DNA from: Struthidea cinerea
Lineage: Eukaryota > Chordata > Aves > Passeriformes > Corcoracidae
Length of the DNA: 64,000 nucleotides
Assembly: GCA_013397865.1 (NCBI GenBank)
Contig: VZTI01002788.1
Span: 202,539-266,538, forward strand
Reading direction: 5' to 3'
A model generated the notes under the pieces. That model worked only from the letters and a program-made list of their open reading frames with translations. It ran no database searches and was not told the origin of the DNA. Both the position numbers and the translations under genes were made by a program. Shown here one piece after another: positions 47,801 to 61,100 of the stretch (the stretch's first letter is position 1; each line of letters begins with the position of its first letter).

Positions 47801-49307
47801 CTTAAGACCAGAAATAAGCAGGGTCAAGTAGAATGTAAAAAAAGAAAAAGCTGTAAGGTCTGTTCTCAGACATCTCTATCTTTAAAAAAATAGTGTCATG
47901 TTGTCATCACATTTTCAAGTATAATTTGAAGTGATAAACTTTTTCACCTAGAGAATATATTTACGGAAAGACAAAATACTGTAAATATTTAAAAATTGAA
48001 GGCTGTTTTTAAGCATCTTGTCTATTATGAAGTAGCTCTTTTATGGTTTAGATTTGCAGTAGTATTTTTAGTCAAATACACCTGTTAGCAGGAAAATAAA
48101 GAAAAAAAAAAGAAAGAAAAAGTTAAGGAGGTTTCCATGATTTCCATCTATGTTTTTCTTTATATTAATTTAATATTAAAAGCTAAAAGAGTTGCTGAGC
48201 TTTCTGTAGGAAAATACACCCCATTAGTAGTTCGTACTTTGGCAAGAAATTGCATGAAATATGAAAAATGAAGCTATAAAAAATAGGAAATATATTAGAA
48301 GTTTGTGTCAATGATGTGAAAAAAAGAAATATATGAATGTCATGATTTCAACACCTGCTCATAACGCAATGTATCAAGAAAACATCAGAAAGGTAGGTGA
48401 TTTTCTCTCTGTAACACAAAAGTTTGCAGTTTAGCAGAATCTTTCACCTTGTTTTCAGTAACATACTTCAAGAAATAGATCCACCATCTGTAGAGATTTT
48501 GGAAGAAGAAATTATTGGAGAGCTTAGAAATCTGTCTTTGGGGTGCGATAACACTGTCAAGTCCTACAGAAGTTGGAAATAATCCCTTCCTGTTATGACA
48601 GACAGAACAAGAAGTTGCTCATTTAAATTGCTGCAGGGGAGATACCAGCTTTGAGATAAGGAGCTTTTCCAATGGTGAGGCTAGTTAGGGGCCAGAGTAC
48701 AGTTTCACAAAAAAATCCTGGGGTTTCCAACTTTGAAAGACTTTCTGAACAGTTTAGACTAGATTTGGCACATGCATGGGCCATAGAGTCAGCCTGTCTG
48801 ACCTCTAGAAATCTCTGGGCCATATTATTCTGTGATCTAATGAAGAATCATTTGGGGGATCAAAGAACAGAAGTGGCCATGAACAATGAGATTTCTATTT
48901 CCAGATTTTCCCGAACTTTGTGTATCCTTCATCAGAAATCTTTCATCTTTTCATACCTCAGCTTCTTAAAATAATACAAAATCCCTGTTTTTTCAGACCA
49001 TATGAAAAATGATGAAATAGTGTCTGAGTGGATGTCGAGTGTAGTCGTGAGTGAAGTTGTAGAAGAGCCAGGAGAGATGAAATAGTGACAAATATTATAA
49101 CTACCTACACAGCCTGAAAATAGGCTGTGTTTATGTATTCATAATTTCATCTATCTGTGCAAAGCAGGATTATCAACACTGGTTTACAGATAAGAAATTA
49201 TAGGTCCTTTAAATAGGGAAAAAAACCAAATTGGAAGTGGGGTTTGGAAAAAATATTTGAAGTGGGTCAACTCAAATGAACTCTTTGTTTACTTCTATGA
49301 AACTAAT
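47801..49307. other. unique DNA, doubtful CR1 tip near 48.8 kb
   Basis: No gene is seen. Between about 48750 and 48838 the sequence ends 'tctgggccatattattctgt' and 'gatct', faintly like a CR1 3' end. It is too weak to call on its own. An A-rich patch lies at about 48100-48122. Confidence 0.35.
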
Positions 49308-49519
49308 AGAATCATAGAATCTCAGAATGGGTTGGATGTGAAGGGACCTTAAAGATCATCTTGTTTCAAACCCCTGCCACAGGCAGGGACACCTTCCACT
49401 ACGCCATGTTCCTCCAAGTCTTGTTCAATCTGGCCTTGTGCACTTCCAGGGATGGAACACCCACAGCTTCTCTGAAAAACCCATGGGCCAGTGCTTCACT
49501 ACCCTCATTAACCTCAATA
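49308..49519 (-). mobile_element. CR1 LINE 3' fragment, minus strand
   Basis: Starts with terminal octamers (agaatcatagaatctcagaa). Then come 'gggttggatgtgaagggacc', 'ttaaagatcatcttgtttca', 'ccacaggcagggacaccttc', 'cacttccagggatggaacac' and 'ccacagcttctctg'. It is one of the better preserved copies here. Confidence 0.94.
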
Positions 49520-52500
49520 GACTGGATAAAAAAGAATATATATTCATACCAATGTTTATATTTCACTTATTTCAATGGACAAATAACTGTAATTGTACAA
49601 CTATCTCTCTCTTCGACCAAGAACTTAATTAAAATTCCTAGACTCCTCCATTAGCCTCTTTTCTAAGAGGTGGAGGCTACTGGCAAGACATTTGAACTAC
49701 TACTAGACAATGTTACCTGTGTTTTATTCCTGTCAATGACGTGTTTACATACCTTTATTTTTCTCATCAAGTGACTAAGAGGCATCGGTCACTGAATTTC
49801 AGAGCTTGCATGCACCCTGCACTGAGCCTTAGTGACAAATATTAAGAAAAGGTTGAGAGTGGAGTATGAAGAGGTGGAATTTGTTTTGGAACAAAAGTGG
49901 ATTTAAATTGTTATTTTAGAACATTGCAGGGGGGATGCATGTTTGATTTGCTTTGGTTGGGGTTTTTTTTTTTTGTGTTGGTTTTTTGGTTGTTTTTTTT
50001 GGATATGAATTCTCTGTTATTCATGGAATCCTGACTACATAAAGGGCATATAAAATTTTAATGAATCAGACTTCCAAAAACAGAAAAAAAAATCCCAAAC
50101 AAATGGAAATCGAAGCCTTTCCACGTTATCATAGATACAAGCATATTCATTATTTAACAGCAAATAGTGCAACCCAGACATTGAGTCACCACATTAGGAT
50201 GAAGATGAAGTGGTGACTCCACTACCAAAGGGCAACTAGTGGCTCATTATAAATCTAATTCTAATCACTTCTTCCATCCCTTCTCTTCAAACTCATATAG
50301 GAAATGACTTGCAGAGAGCTAGCTTTTACTTTAATGCTGTTTTACAAGTTTTGATCCTGGGGAGGTTTTATTTATTTTGCCAGCCTTGAATTTAATTAAA
50401 TGCGTTCACTCAGAGATATAAGAGAGGAACCTGAGACATTTTTCGCTTTAGGAAAGATGTCTCCTCATGTTTATGGAGAGAATACCAAGGATCAAAAATT
50501 ACCCAATTCTAGGTCAGCAAACGGATTGCACTCAGGCATCTGCCATGAAAATAAAAAAAGTGATTTGGACTCTTTTCAAGAAAATGGATGAATTTGTCTG
50601 CATTTCCTGTGGAAAAATCAATCTTTAGAACATTCTCAAATTGCTATCTACTTACAAACTCCTAAACTTGAGTCTGTAGTCACCTGTCACTTTTTTGCAT
50701 AATTTCGGTTAACTCCATTTAATCTCAGAATGGATGCATAACTGTGGTTCATCCAAAAAAAGTGAACATAAGGTCTACCAAGTCAGACCACCCAATTACG
50801 CCATCTCCAGCATAGTCCACAGAAGATATCTGATAAAAAACATGTCAGTAATTGAGTGGCACTTGACCCCAGCACTCTTCTGGCCTCCAAATCTTTGCCA
50901 CTAAGGGATTTGTTTTGGGAGAGGTGGTATCTTTGTACATGTTACCTTGAAAAACTATTACTCTTTAATAATTTCTTTCTCTTTTGAAACCATTTTAGCA
51001 TTCATAAACATGCATATTATGTAATGGAAAATCAACCATTTCTTTTTTGTGTAAAATATAATTAAAATTTAATTTAAGATGTGATAAGTTGGAAAAAACT
51101 GTGAGAATTATTCACCTTCTCCGTGCCACCCATGGTTATGTTTAATCTGTCTTGCATGCACTGGCATTACAGCAGCAACTTACTTGATCTGGCCAACATA
51201 TGCAAGCTTGGCTGCCTACAATAATAGAGCTTAATTTACAGTTTATCATTCAGGCTATAAAAAAAAAATAAAATATTTTCTTTGACATTTAAGAGATCCT
51301 TGACACTTGCCTGCCTTAAACACCACTGTAAATGTCATTCCTAAGGATAATATTAATCCCAAAGATAACATTAATCCAATGGTCAGACAATTGAAGCCCA
51401 TGAGAGACCGAAGTTTGCAAAGTCCATTAAAAGCAGACTTAAAGAGCAGCAGGACATAGAAATCACATAAGTCCTTCAGGACCTAAAACTGGTCAAAAAA
51501 AGCCAGAAACATTCTTAGGTATGTCCAGCAGATAAACTGTATAAAGAGGTAAATGCTTTCTATTTATGAGTGCATATACCCTTTTCAAAGCAAACCTTCA
51601 GCTTTAAGTTTAAATATATAGATAGTTCCGCATCATGTTTTTGTTTTGAGTTACTTGTTACTGAACCCATGACTTTATAGGTATTAAACCAATTACAAAC
51701 ATCTGTTTAAATGAGGGCATCATCATGATGTACTGAGCAGGGCTTCACAAACAGAAGTTGCAAACATTTAATTAAGAATATTTGCACTGGTTTGAACAAA
51801 AGCTACCTTGTCTCTGGCTGTGGTTGGTTCTGAGGCAGCATTTTTCAGAAACTGAATGGGCAGATAGAAATGCACACACAGTCACAGAGGGATAGAGGTA
51901 TGGATGTGTATATTTGTGTATCGTGGTCATTAACCTGAGACTCTAGCTGCTGACAAACAGATAACTTGAATGAGAGGTTGTATCCAGAGGCTGTTGTTTG
52001 CTTAATGTTGCTAAATTATCCTTAAGTGCTGTTTAATAAATAATTGGAATCATCTCCTTATTAATCTTCCCCCTCCTTTTTCTGATGTGATACAAAAATG
52101 ATTTTTTTTTCAGATTTAGGTTTTAGCTTTATGTTGCTTTATGTTTTCTTTTCTAATCTTCTTTTCAAGCACTGCAGGCCACCCATTGTCTCCAGCTGCA
52201 TTATGTACTGCACCTAGCACCATGGAGCTGTGGTATTATCAGAGGATTCTAGACATCACTGAAATGCAAATTATTATAATTACAAAATTGCAGCTGCTCA
52301 GCTGGTATTTTAGTTTTGAGCCAGAAAAGTTCCATTTTCCTTTCCTCACACACTATTTCCATCTTTTTCAGGATGTAAAAACCAAAAAAAGGTAACAATA
52401 AAAAGCCATTGTATGTAATATTTTCATAAATTCCCCTTGAAGCAGACCTTGATTTCATCGTAAGTTTTTCCTTCCCTGGCTCCTTGGAAGGGGCTGCATA

Positions 52501-54898
52501 TTTTTTAAGAAGTGGGGGGAGAGTTTGCAGCAGAGAGAGGAAGAGGAAGACAGAGAAAGGGGGATTCATAGTTTTGTACTAAAAACTATGTCCTCTAATT
52601 CTTTAAAAAAAAAATCTTCCATCCTCTCAAGCACCCATTGAAGGTCAGGCATTTGCAGCATTGAGTACCAAACCATCTTCTTTTGCAGCACAAACCATTT
52701 GGGAGTCTCCAGGAATATCAGTGATTTCAACATGGTTCACGTAAGGAGGAAGAATTAAATTCCTCACTTCCTGGCAGAGAACCGAGGAGGATGGAGTTTA
52801 CCTACTGTTGTTCAAGCATAGGGTGATAGCAAGGCTGCAGCTGCTTGGCTTCCTCTTAAACAAACTTCCTAACCAGCCACCATGGAGCATCTTTCGTTCT
52901 GTTCCCATGGCAACACCTCTATCCTCTGATGCCCATGGTGCCTCTAATGCTTTTGACTAGTTGGATTCCTTGGCACCTGCCTCCAGTGCCAGGTCTCGTC
53001 AAACCTTATTAGACTGAGAATCTGTTTTGCCTGCACTAGTGGGAAAAGAAAGCAGACAAATTTAGTTCACCTGAGATCTCTTTCAAATCCCAGTAAAGTC
53101 AATTTCTCAAGTTTCCAACTAAGAGGTGAACTTGCCTAGGGCAAAGTGTGTGCCTGGGCACACATGTATAGACAGAATCTCCGACTTGTACATGTGCTGT
53201 TTCTTCCTTTTTCTGCAGAGTGCACGTGCACCATCCCACTCCCCTGTGCTCACAGAATAATACGGATAAAAAGTGGGGTTTGTGCATGAGCAAACTGTCA
53301 TACACAAACAACTTACCCCTCAGGTTTTACCCAAAAATTCTTCACAGACTTCCTTGCACGTACCGAAGTACCTGTCCCTCTCCTACGCTGACGCACAGGA
53401 GCTTTCTCTGTTGCACAAGCGTTGATGTGGTTGACACGGGCAGGCTCACAATGCAACATGCTTACTTTGTCTTGCCACACACTCTTCTACACTCACTATA
53501 GCTCCTAGAAAGACGTTATTTTGTCTAAATACGGAAAAAAGATTATAAATTTAGTGGAGAATTGAAAGGTGCATTTCTGACCAGTAAGTATGCTCATTAT
53601 CTAGGAGGAGGAATAGACTTGTAAGTGCAGCTGAGTAAGATTACATCCCATCCTCATAACCCTCATACCTAAGAACCTATATTTGTATAAGCAGATTAAT
53701 ATGCAGGAATGACCTATGTGCTGGAATCTGCACTGCATGAGTATGTTTTACCAGTTAGGGGATGTCTGGTTTTACCTTGTTCCCCAAGCTGACTTTTTAA
53801 ATCAACATGAAGTTCAGAGTTTGAATTTAAGTGTTTAACAGAGACACAGTGTAACTCTGGCCTCCATCTGTGTTTAATGCTGTAGACTCTTGACTTTGCT
53901 TAGTCAAGTCTGAATGAGATCTATCTGGTGATGTCTAATCAAAATAAGTCATCTAAGCGCTTTCAACAGAGACTGAAAGGAAAAGAACTTTAGAACACCA
54001 TTCTGAAAAATAAACTTTCCCTCAAATATCTCTTTTTTAAAGGAACTTGAATGATTGCATTTTTCTCAACACATAAGTTACAAGCCTAAATATGAATCTA
54101 GACAAAATGGGTATGCATTTGAATCCTCTTTCAGAGGTAGGGCTTATTTTCTCAAGTTAATTTCTGATGTGCAGGATCCCTACGTTAAAAATGCAAGACT
54201 TTCCTCTGTTAATACCTTCCCCTAGGATGTAGCCGTGTCCTCACCATATTAACTAAAGTTTGCTTTTTTATTTAGGCAAGCAGTTCTGGATCTTTCTGAA
54301 CAAATCCATTTTGTTGAGGACCTAATTTTTTGAAGTTGTCTATGTTACTGCATGTCTGAGAGATGTTTCAGTGTAAAGCTGGCCTGGATAATCTCCAGCT
54401 TCTAGAGAATATTTAAAGCTGAGGTCTTAGCTCTATCCATATGCTGGGCACCAGTTTCTGAAATCAAAGAACTCTAGAATGTTTTTTCATGGGAACATCT
54501 CTCCTCAGTAAACTTTAACTACATGTGTATCTGTTTTGTTGACTACAATCATAAGTAGGGTTCCCAGGAGCAAAGAGCATGGGTATGAGAAGAAAAAATA
54601 ATTTTGTAGTTGTAGGTCACTTCACGCTCTTGGTGTCCACTCAAAGGTGTGATAGATGATTCAGTCACGAAGATCAGTCTGTACAGATATTCTTGTGTGA
54701 CTACTGCCCCAAAATTGTCATGGCATCTAAAATATCTGCCTAGTCCAAATGAACTTTGCTGTGTGGAAAGCATGAATGAAGGCTATCAGACTGGCTAATA
54801 CTTAATTTTTCTCACTTGCCGGTTTTGTATAAGTTCGTGTTTATCACTGGACATGGTAAAAAACTAATTAATTAATTTTATTCTGCCTTTAGTAAAGT
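49520..54898. other. unique AT-rich DNA, no gene seen
   Basis: No recognised interspersed repeat in about 5.4 kb. A T/G-rich run lies at about 49955-50002, and an 18-bp tandem pair (aaggataatattaatccc type) at 51343-51378. An RFX-type X-box is at 52901-52914. Short frames are not recognisable. Confidence 0.45.
52901..52914. promoter_or_regulatory. near-perfect RFX X-box motif
   Basis: GTTCCCATGGCAAC differs at one base from GTTGCCATGGCAAC, the fully palindromic X-box bound by RFX factors, which control ciliary and MHC class II genes. The motif is seen directly. That it acts as a regulatory site is inference, since no promoter or gene is recognised nearby. Confidence 0.35.
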
Positions 54899-55199
54899 TT
54901 AAAGGAATTTTTTAATATTTAGCGAGATAGTAGTTGCAAAACCAAATCTGATAATTACACTGATTGCACAACATAAATGAGGCCTGTTGTCACCAATGTC
55001 TTTGAGACCCCTGTCACTGAGAAATGACTCAATCACCCGCATAATGCTTTTGCTGGAGACCAGCTTGTTCAGTGGGCTGACACCCAGCACAGGGCAAAAG
55101 CTCTGTTCACAAAGCCTCCCCAAATACTCTTGCTGTGCTGCAGAGCACGGAGTTGAGTTGGGAGGCTCACAACTGAGCCTGAGCCTTAAAAGTATGTCT
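54899..55199 (-). CDS. candidate exon, unrecognised gene
   Basis: A minus-strand frame of about 100 codons is open from just after a TGA near 55200 to a stop at 54899. Its centre has balanced, protein-like composition, for example EYLGRLCEQSFCPVLG, then SPLNKLVSSKS and IESFLSDRGLKDIGDNRPHL. An acceptor-like CTCTGCAG ends at 55138. A possible donor (CA|GTGTAATT) lies near 54960, and both are modest. I recognise no family. CpG retention is not striking. Chance is the main alternative. Confidence 0.15.
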
Positions 55200-58100
55200 C
55201 ATCCATTAAATTTGAGAACAATGCTAACATCTACAGCAAGAAGCATGCTTTTCTAAAGTGCGTATTATTCACTACACCCCTCAGAGCTCTGCTTTGATGT
55301 ATCAAAACTCCAGGTAGGCCTTTCTAACATACAACTTTCTTTCCTTTCAAGACTAAGGAACCAAAAAATGACCCTCTACTTTCCATTCCACTCATAACTT
55401 TAGTGAAAATCTCAACATTTGGATTTCAAACTTCATTAATTAATGATAATTATTAAAGGAATCCAAGGGACCTGCCACCCAGAGAACTCAGTGCATCTGC
55501 AAATATTGTAGTTTGGGCTATTTTTTTTGTCTCTTAGACTATAATCCAAAGGCTAGGTTTGTCCCCTCTCTCTGGTGCATCCTTAGACATTCCATGGTTC
55601 AGCTTGTCTAATCACACCAACTATGTTCTTTAAAGACAATTACATAAAATTACAGTAGTATCACCCTCTTACATTTCTCCTTTACAATTCATAATGCACA
55701 AATGTAAGAGGAAACTAAATTAAGTGTAGGATATTGCGATTGTTTCTCACTGCCAGTTTAGGATAGCTTTTCAGTTTTTCAAGACTTTCCATAGGGTAAC
55801 TGTGTCTGGGAGCCTGCAAATTAAACTGGAGTTCTAAAAACTTTAGGCACTTAGTTTTAAGCCAGCTTCCTTAGAAGGGTAGTCTATTGACTACTAAAGT
55901 AGAGGAGTCCTTTCTGCAGGAAGTGATGAAATGCTATGCCTTCAAACCAACATAGGTAGTGTTTCTTGTTTGTTTTTTCTTTCTTTTAGCTCATATTTTC
56001 TTCCCAAATTGAGTTGTGAGTTCCAGATAGCATTGGTTTATTCCTTGTGGCTATGTACAACCATAAAAAGAGGTTTTCTTAATCATATTCTGTTTTGTAA
56101 TCTCAGACTCATCTGTGCATCAAGATAACCTGAGATCACGACATTCTCATGTTAGTTGAGTTTAGAGGTAATGTCTCTTTCATCAGAAAAGTTTTAATCC
56201 CTGGAGAATAGGAGCTCTGTATCTCCCTCACAAATAGTCTGGGCAGAAAGATGGATAACCTTGATAACTGAAAATTCAACCTTGCAAAAATTCATCTGCT
56301 GAATAATAAGATGTAATTTGTACATGCACTTGTTAATTCCATTCAAAGCTCTGTCAGGGATGTTTTGGAGGCTTTGCTGCATTTAACTAACCTAAATTGT
56401 ACATTTCACACTCTAGACTTGAACTAAAACAATGAGGTATTTAACCAAAGTTTAGAGTCCAGAAATGTTAGCAGAAAAATAAAGATTGTCTGATAAAATT
56501 ATTTTATGTTATAATTTTTTTTGGGGCAGGAGCTTTTATCCATTGTTTGTTAAACTCAGCTAGTATAAGTATAAACTGACAGCATTTCTTGACGAAGCCT
56601 TTCATATTTTGGAAATTCTTAAGACTCAGAAAAGTAATTATTCCTTCTCCTTTGCCCATTTTGCAGTTTGTGTCTTTCTCCTTGCCTATTTTCCTCTAAT
56701 GTATTGTAGAAGGGCTGAGGCTGAAATGACACCTAGGGCAAAACTATGCCTCCTTTATAAGTACAGACTTCTTGACTATCTGGGAAAAAGTGATTTCTAC
56801 TGTGACACTAAAAGCCCTTAAACTTAAGCACATGGATTAAGAGAAACAGGAGATTGAGTGCTGGCTGGGTGGTTGATATGTCTTGGTTCATGGTGTTTGG
56901 TGCTCCTGGTAGAATACTTTCAAACCTGCACTGTACTTGAAAACTGCAAATTGAGGTATAGCTGTTCCTTAACCTAAAATTAGGTATAGTTATTAACCAA
57001 ATTAATTAGGAAAGAAGACTGCAGCATCAAATGAAAACAGCAGGTTTGCATCTGCACCCAGACAGATGAAACTCGATGGATCAAGAGACCTGAGAGACTG
57101 AGTTCTATCTCAACAATTTCTGTTCAGTTTCACCTTGTCTGTGTATCAATGTGCACCTAGAAAATTTATTTTAGAGGAGTTCTTGCCTTGATCACACTGT
57201 CTCAGATCAAGTGTTACAACATCTGAAATGTTCTTATTCCTTGAACTGAGGTCACACTGCTAGATTTTCTGGTCTTTTCTACTCTCAGATGTAGGCTGGT
57301 GCAGTACTTCAATGGAAAAAAATAAAGGACCAAGGTGGTATAGGAGATGGATATTTCAGATGGTAATCACCCTGAGAGGTCTGTTCCTTTGTGACTTTAT
57401 TGACTTTAGCTGAAACGCTTCATTCCATTGCCTCAATCCCATAAAGTATTTCAGACCCTTGAGACACACAAGCAACACATAACTTTTTTGTATTATTTTG
57501 CCTCTAAATAGTTAAGCAAAAATTGGGACAAAAAATGAGAATTATACAGATACACTAGCTAAATCCCCTTGAGAGCACACAACCACTCAGGACAAGACTT
57601 TCAAGTTGTTTTCTATAACCTGTCTTCTGCAGAATTGAAGTGTGTGTACTTAGTCTCTGCCACTAGCAAATCAGTAGAGGAAGAAGCTTTCCGAGACTCT
57701 TCAGCTGACAAAGAGCTTTCTTAGGAGGGGATGTTTCCATGACAAATAGAGAGAGCCTCTATGACTGACTTGGACTACACATCTAGTATTTACAAAGCTG
57801 AGTAGATAAGGCGAAACACAAAATTGACTAGCTTTGTTCACCTACAGAAAGTATATTCCACCTTGCTTATTAATCAAATTTTAATTCCTTTTCCAAATAT
57901 AATAGATAATTTGCATTATTAAAGAGTAGTATCACATAGTTGAATTTAAGGAGAGTTTGTCACTGGCATTTGAAAACATGTTATGTTACTGCCCAAATCT
58001 GGTTATTTATTTATCATAAGATGAGGGCATGCTTACTTCTTGGATTGCTAGGAACCCTTACTGAAAGGGACTGTATTAGGATTCTGTAATGAACTCTGTT

Positions 58101-61100
58101 CCTCCATAGAACATCATTATTATTTTCATTACATTTCATGTTGCCATTAGTTTTATAAAAAAATTAATTTTAACATTCACACTGCAGAAACAAGAATTAA
58201 AACACTAAGTTGAACAAGAGCAATATTCATTGCCAAATTAATAACAATGATCATTGTATATCATAGCAGCAAAGCTGTGAATAACCACTGACAGTAGTAA
58301 TTAAAATAGTCATACTGTACTAAAACTAAAAGCTGAACCAAGGTGGTACTGAACAAACTGTCTCTTCTCCAATCCTGGGTGATTTGGATGTTAAATGTTT
58401 TTAAGTATTCATGTTCCTCAGTGGAAATATTTGACAGAAGAAGACAAACAGGTAAGCCTTGACAAGAAGTTTTTTGGGTAAAAGTCAGCAAATCTAGGGA
58501 TGTTTTCTCAGTTCTTTGACCACAATTTGTTATCCAAGGTCTAGGGCAATCAATGAAAGAAACAGACCACCAAGATTTGAGAGCACTTTGGTTCATCAGG
58601 ATGGATATCATTGTACAGACAAAATGTATCATTACTATTATTATTGGTGCACATAATAAACAATGTTTGTCTAGAATGTTTTCTGAGACAGACTGACACT
58701 GGTACAATCATGGGTGTTCTCTGTAATGGGAAAAACAATTAGTTTTTAGTCATTTGCCTTCCTGGGAGTGCTACATTCTAAATTATATCTCTTGTGCTTC
58801 AACGAAGAGACTCTGTAAGAATATTTCTTTTGCAAGACTTTCAGACAATAAGGGTGAATCTGCTCCCCCTGCTTGCTGTCTGCGTCACTGTTTTTGGAAC
58901 CTATAATCATACTGCAAGCATCTAGGTTTGAAAGCACTCTCTGATAATTTTCCAAAGCCCCTGCTGATGTTGTGGGGGGTCAGATACGTGAAAATCACTG
59001 AGGAGCCTCAGGGAAGACTGGTGACAATGTGACCTGAATGTCTTTCTAAAAGACTGCCTCCAGCACATCCAGGATAAGGTCTCATGCAAGAATTACTTGG
59101 TAAAATTTGTTGGCTTGTGTTACATAGGAGATCAGTGTGTGCTTATTATGGGCTTTCTGAGCCTTACCAAAATACCTCTCTAACTCCATGTTTGTTCTTC
59201 CTGGCAGAAAGAAATGCTGAGAGGATGTCTGGAAGACAAATTAGAAGCGCACTTGTGGTGGAAAAAACACGTACTTATTTCCAATAAGCACAAAAATTTT
59301 ACCTACTTTACCTGAGGTACGTCTGGAATCCAAACCTCGCCAAAAGTCACAATCTTTCTGTGCCCTGGTGGAATCATTCTTCCTGATCTCGAGACCTGAT
59401 ACCATGGTCTGGGCCTGTTTATGGATGAAGTGGTTTTCCTTGCCCCGTAATTCCAACTGAGAATCCAGGAGATGACTCTGTCTTCAGATAGAGTTCCTTT
59501 CATCTAAATGTTGGCATGAAAAGCCACATGTTGGCATGAGCTAATCATCCTCGACTCTCTTGTAAAATGCGTTGCCTGGCATGATATAAAATACATTACT
59601 TGGCCCAGATTATGGTATGTGAAGGTGGATTTGGAGGATTGTGTGGAACTTCCTTTACATGAATAAAAATATTACAGCTGTTTTCAGAGCAATAACAATC
59701 TTTATTATTAAAAAGTTCAGTATTCAGGGAGAAAAATGACAAGACATTTTCTTTAGAAATGTACTGTTGTTTCTTCATTTGCTCTTTAAACAAAGTCTGT
59801 GTCCTGAAGGTATTTTCTGGGTATGATAGATGTTGACATAAAGATGCCTTATAGATAAAAAGCAGATATTTAGATTCATATTCAGATGTTACCTGAACCA
59901 AGGGCAGGTCTTTACAGGTCTCTGATGAATCTCACAGTGAAAATAATATTGGGGGTAGGGTGGAGAGGGAAACTAAATTCACTGTAAGATCTTGCAATTG
60001 TATCAAGTTTCAGTACTTCTGGATGTTACTTGCTAAATTTTCTCAGATTTTTCAGGTAAATAGTCCAGTGATTAGATATGTCAAAATCACAGTTTTGATT
60101 ATAGCAACACTTTCAGTTAACCTAAAGAAAAACTGAACACGAAAAAGGTCATACCTTCTTTATATCCATCTCCTATAAGCCCAAGAATTTATTGTTAGTG
60201 TGATTGAAAACTTATCAGTCTTATAATTATTAGTTCAGATCTAATTATTGCAGAGAAAAAAATACTTCTTGCGCAGAAAATTTCAACAATAATGACAATT
60301 CAGTTATAATGTTGCAAACAACTTAGGTTTTACTTCTTTTCACTGTGTGATGTTGACCCACCCATTTTTCCTAATGGTCCCATGTTTGCTGGCTTCATTC
60401 TGTTCTAGGGGGGTACTTTGGTGAGCTGTCAGGATCAGGAATCCTTTATTCCTTAATACTGTCATCTACATAAAACTATGGTTTTATAGTAAAGAAATAG
60501 TTAAAACATTACTCAGTATAAAAAACCTAAAACGTACTACATTCTACTGACTATTGGATTTTTTTCTGATTTATTGGTAAAAGGGAGCAGGTTTTCTAAT
60601 AAAAATTTAATCATCTATAGTTAATTTCTTTATAGTGTCTTAGGCACTCTACAGCTGCCCATCCTACTAGTAGATTAAGCTGGTTATTTAGTATTAAGAC
60701 AAATATTCAGGCCTCGTTTCTGCTTAAAAGACCTTACTCTCTAAGTTTAGATACCTGACATGGAAATGAGAAATGACAAGTGAAGAAAAGAAATAGCAGG
60801 GAAGAGAGGGAGCACAAAAGGATACAGTTTGCAGAATTATCATGGAGTTTCTTGAAGGCGTGTTTCATCTCACCTAAATTTAGTCATCAAAGTTATATAT
60901 CTAGCATTAGCAAAGAGAAGACTATTCCCACATGTGGTCAATGGAGCTGATTGGATATATTCAGAAAATTATTTAATTTAGAAATCTGTTTAAAAGTGGA
61001 TGAATAACTTTATGGATGCTACTATTTCTTTCCTTCAACAACTGAAACACCCTTAGCTTGTCCTGCTCACTTGACTTTCAGTTTGTGATGTTTTATATTG

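Noticed and set aside
47477..47893. Frames of 71-128 codons rich in F or K
   Set aside because: They are translations of the T/G-rich block and its minisatellite.
48750..48838. Possible decayed CR1 3' end
   Set aside because: Only the final bases (attattctgtgat) fit. The preceding sequence does not keep CR1 order.
52882..52929. ATG in a strong GCCACCATGG context
   Set aside because: The frame stops after 15 codons, and no transcript evidence exists.
58261..58707. 148-codon minus-strand open frame
   Set aside because: A rough estimate from AT content expects about one such frame in 128 kb of strand by chance. The peptide shows no recognised motif.
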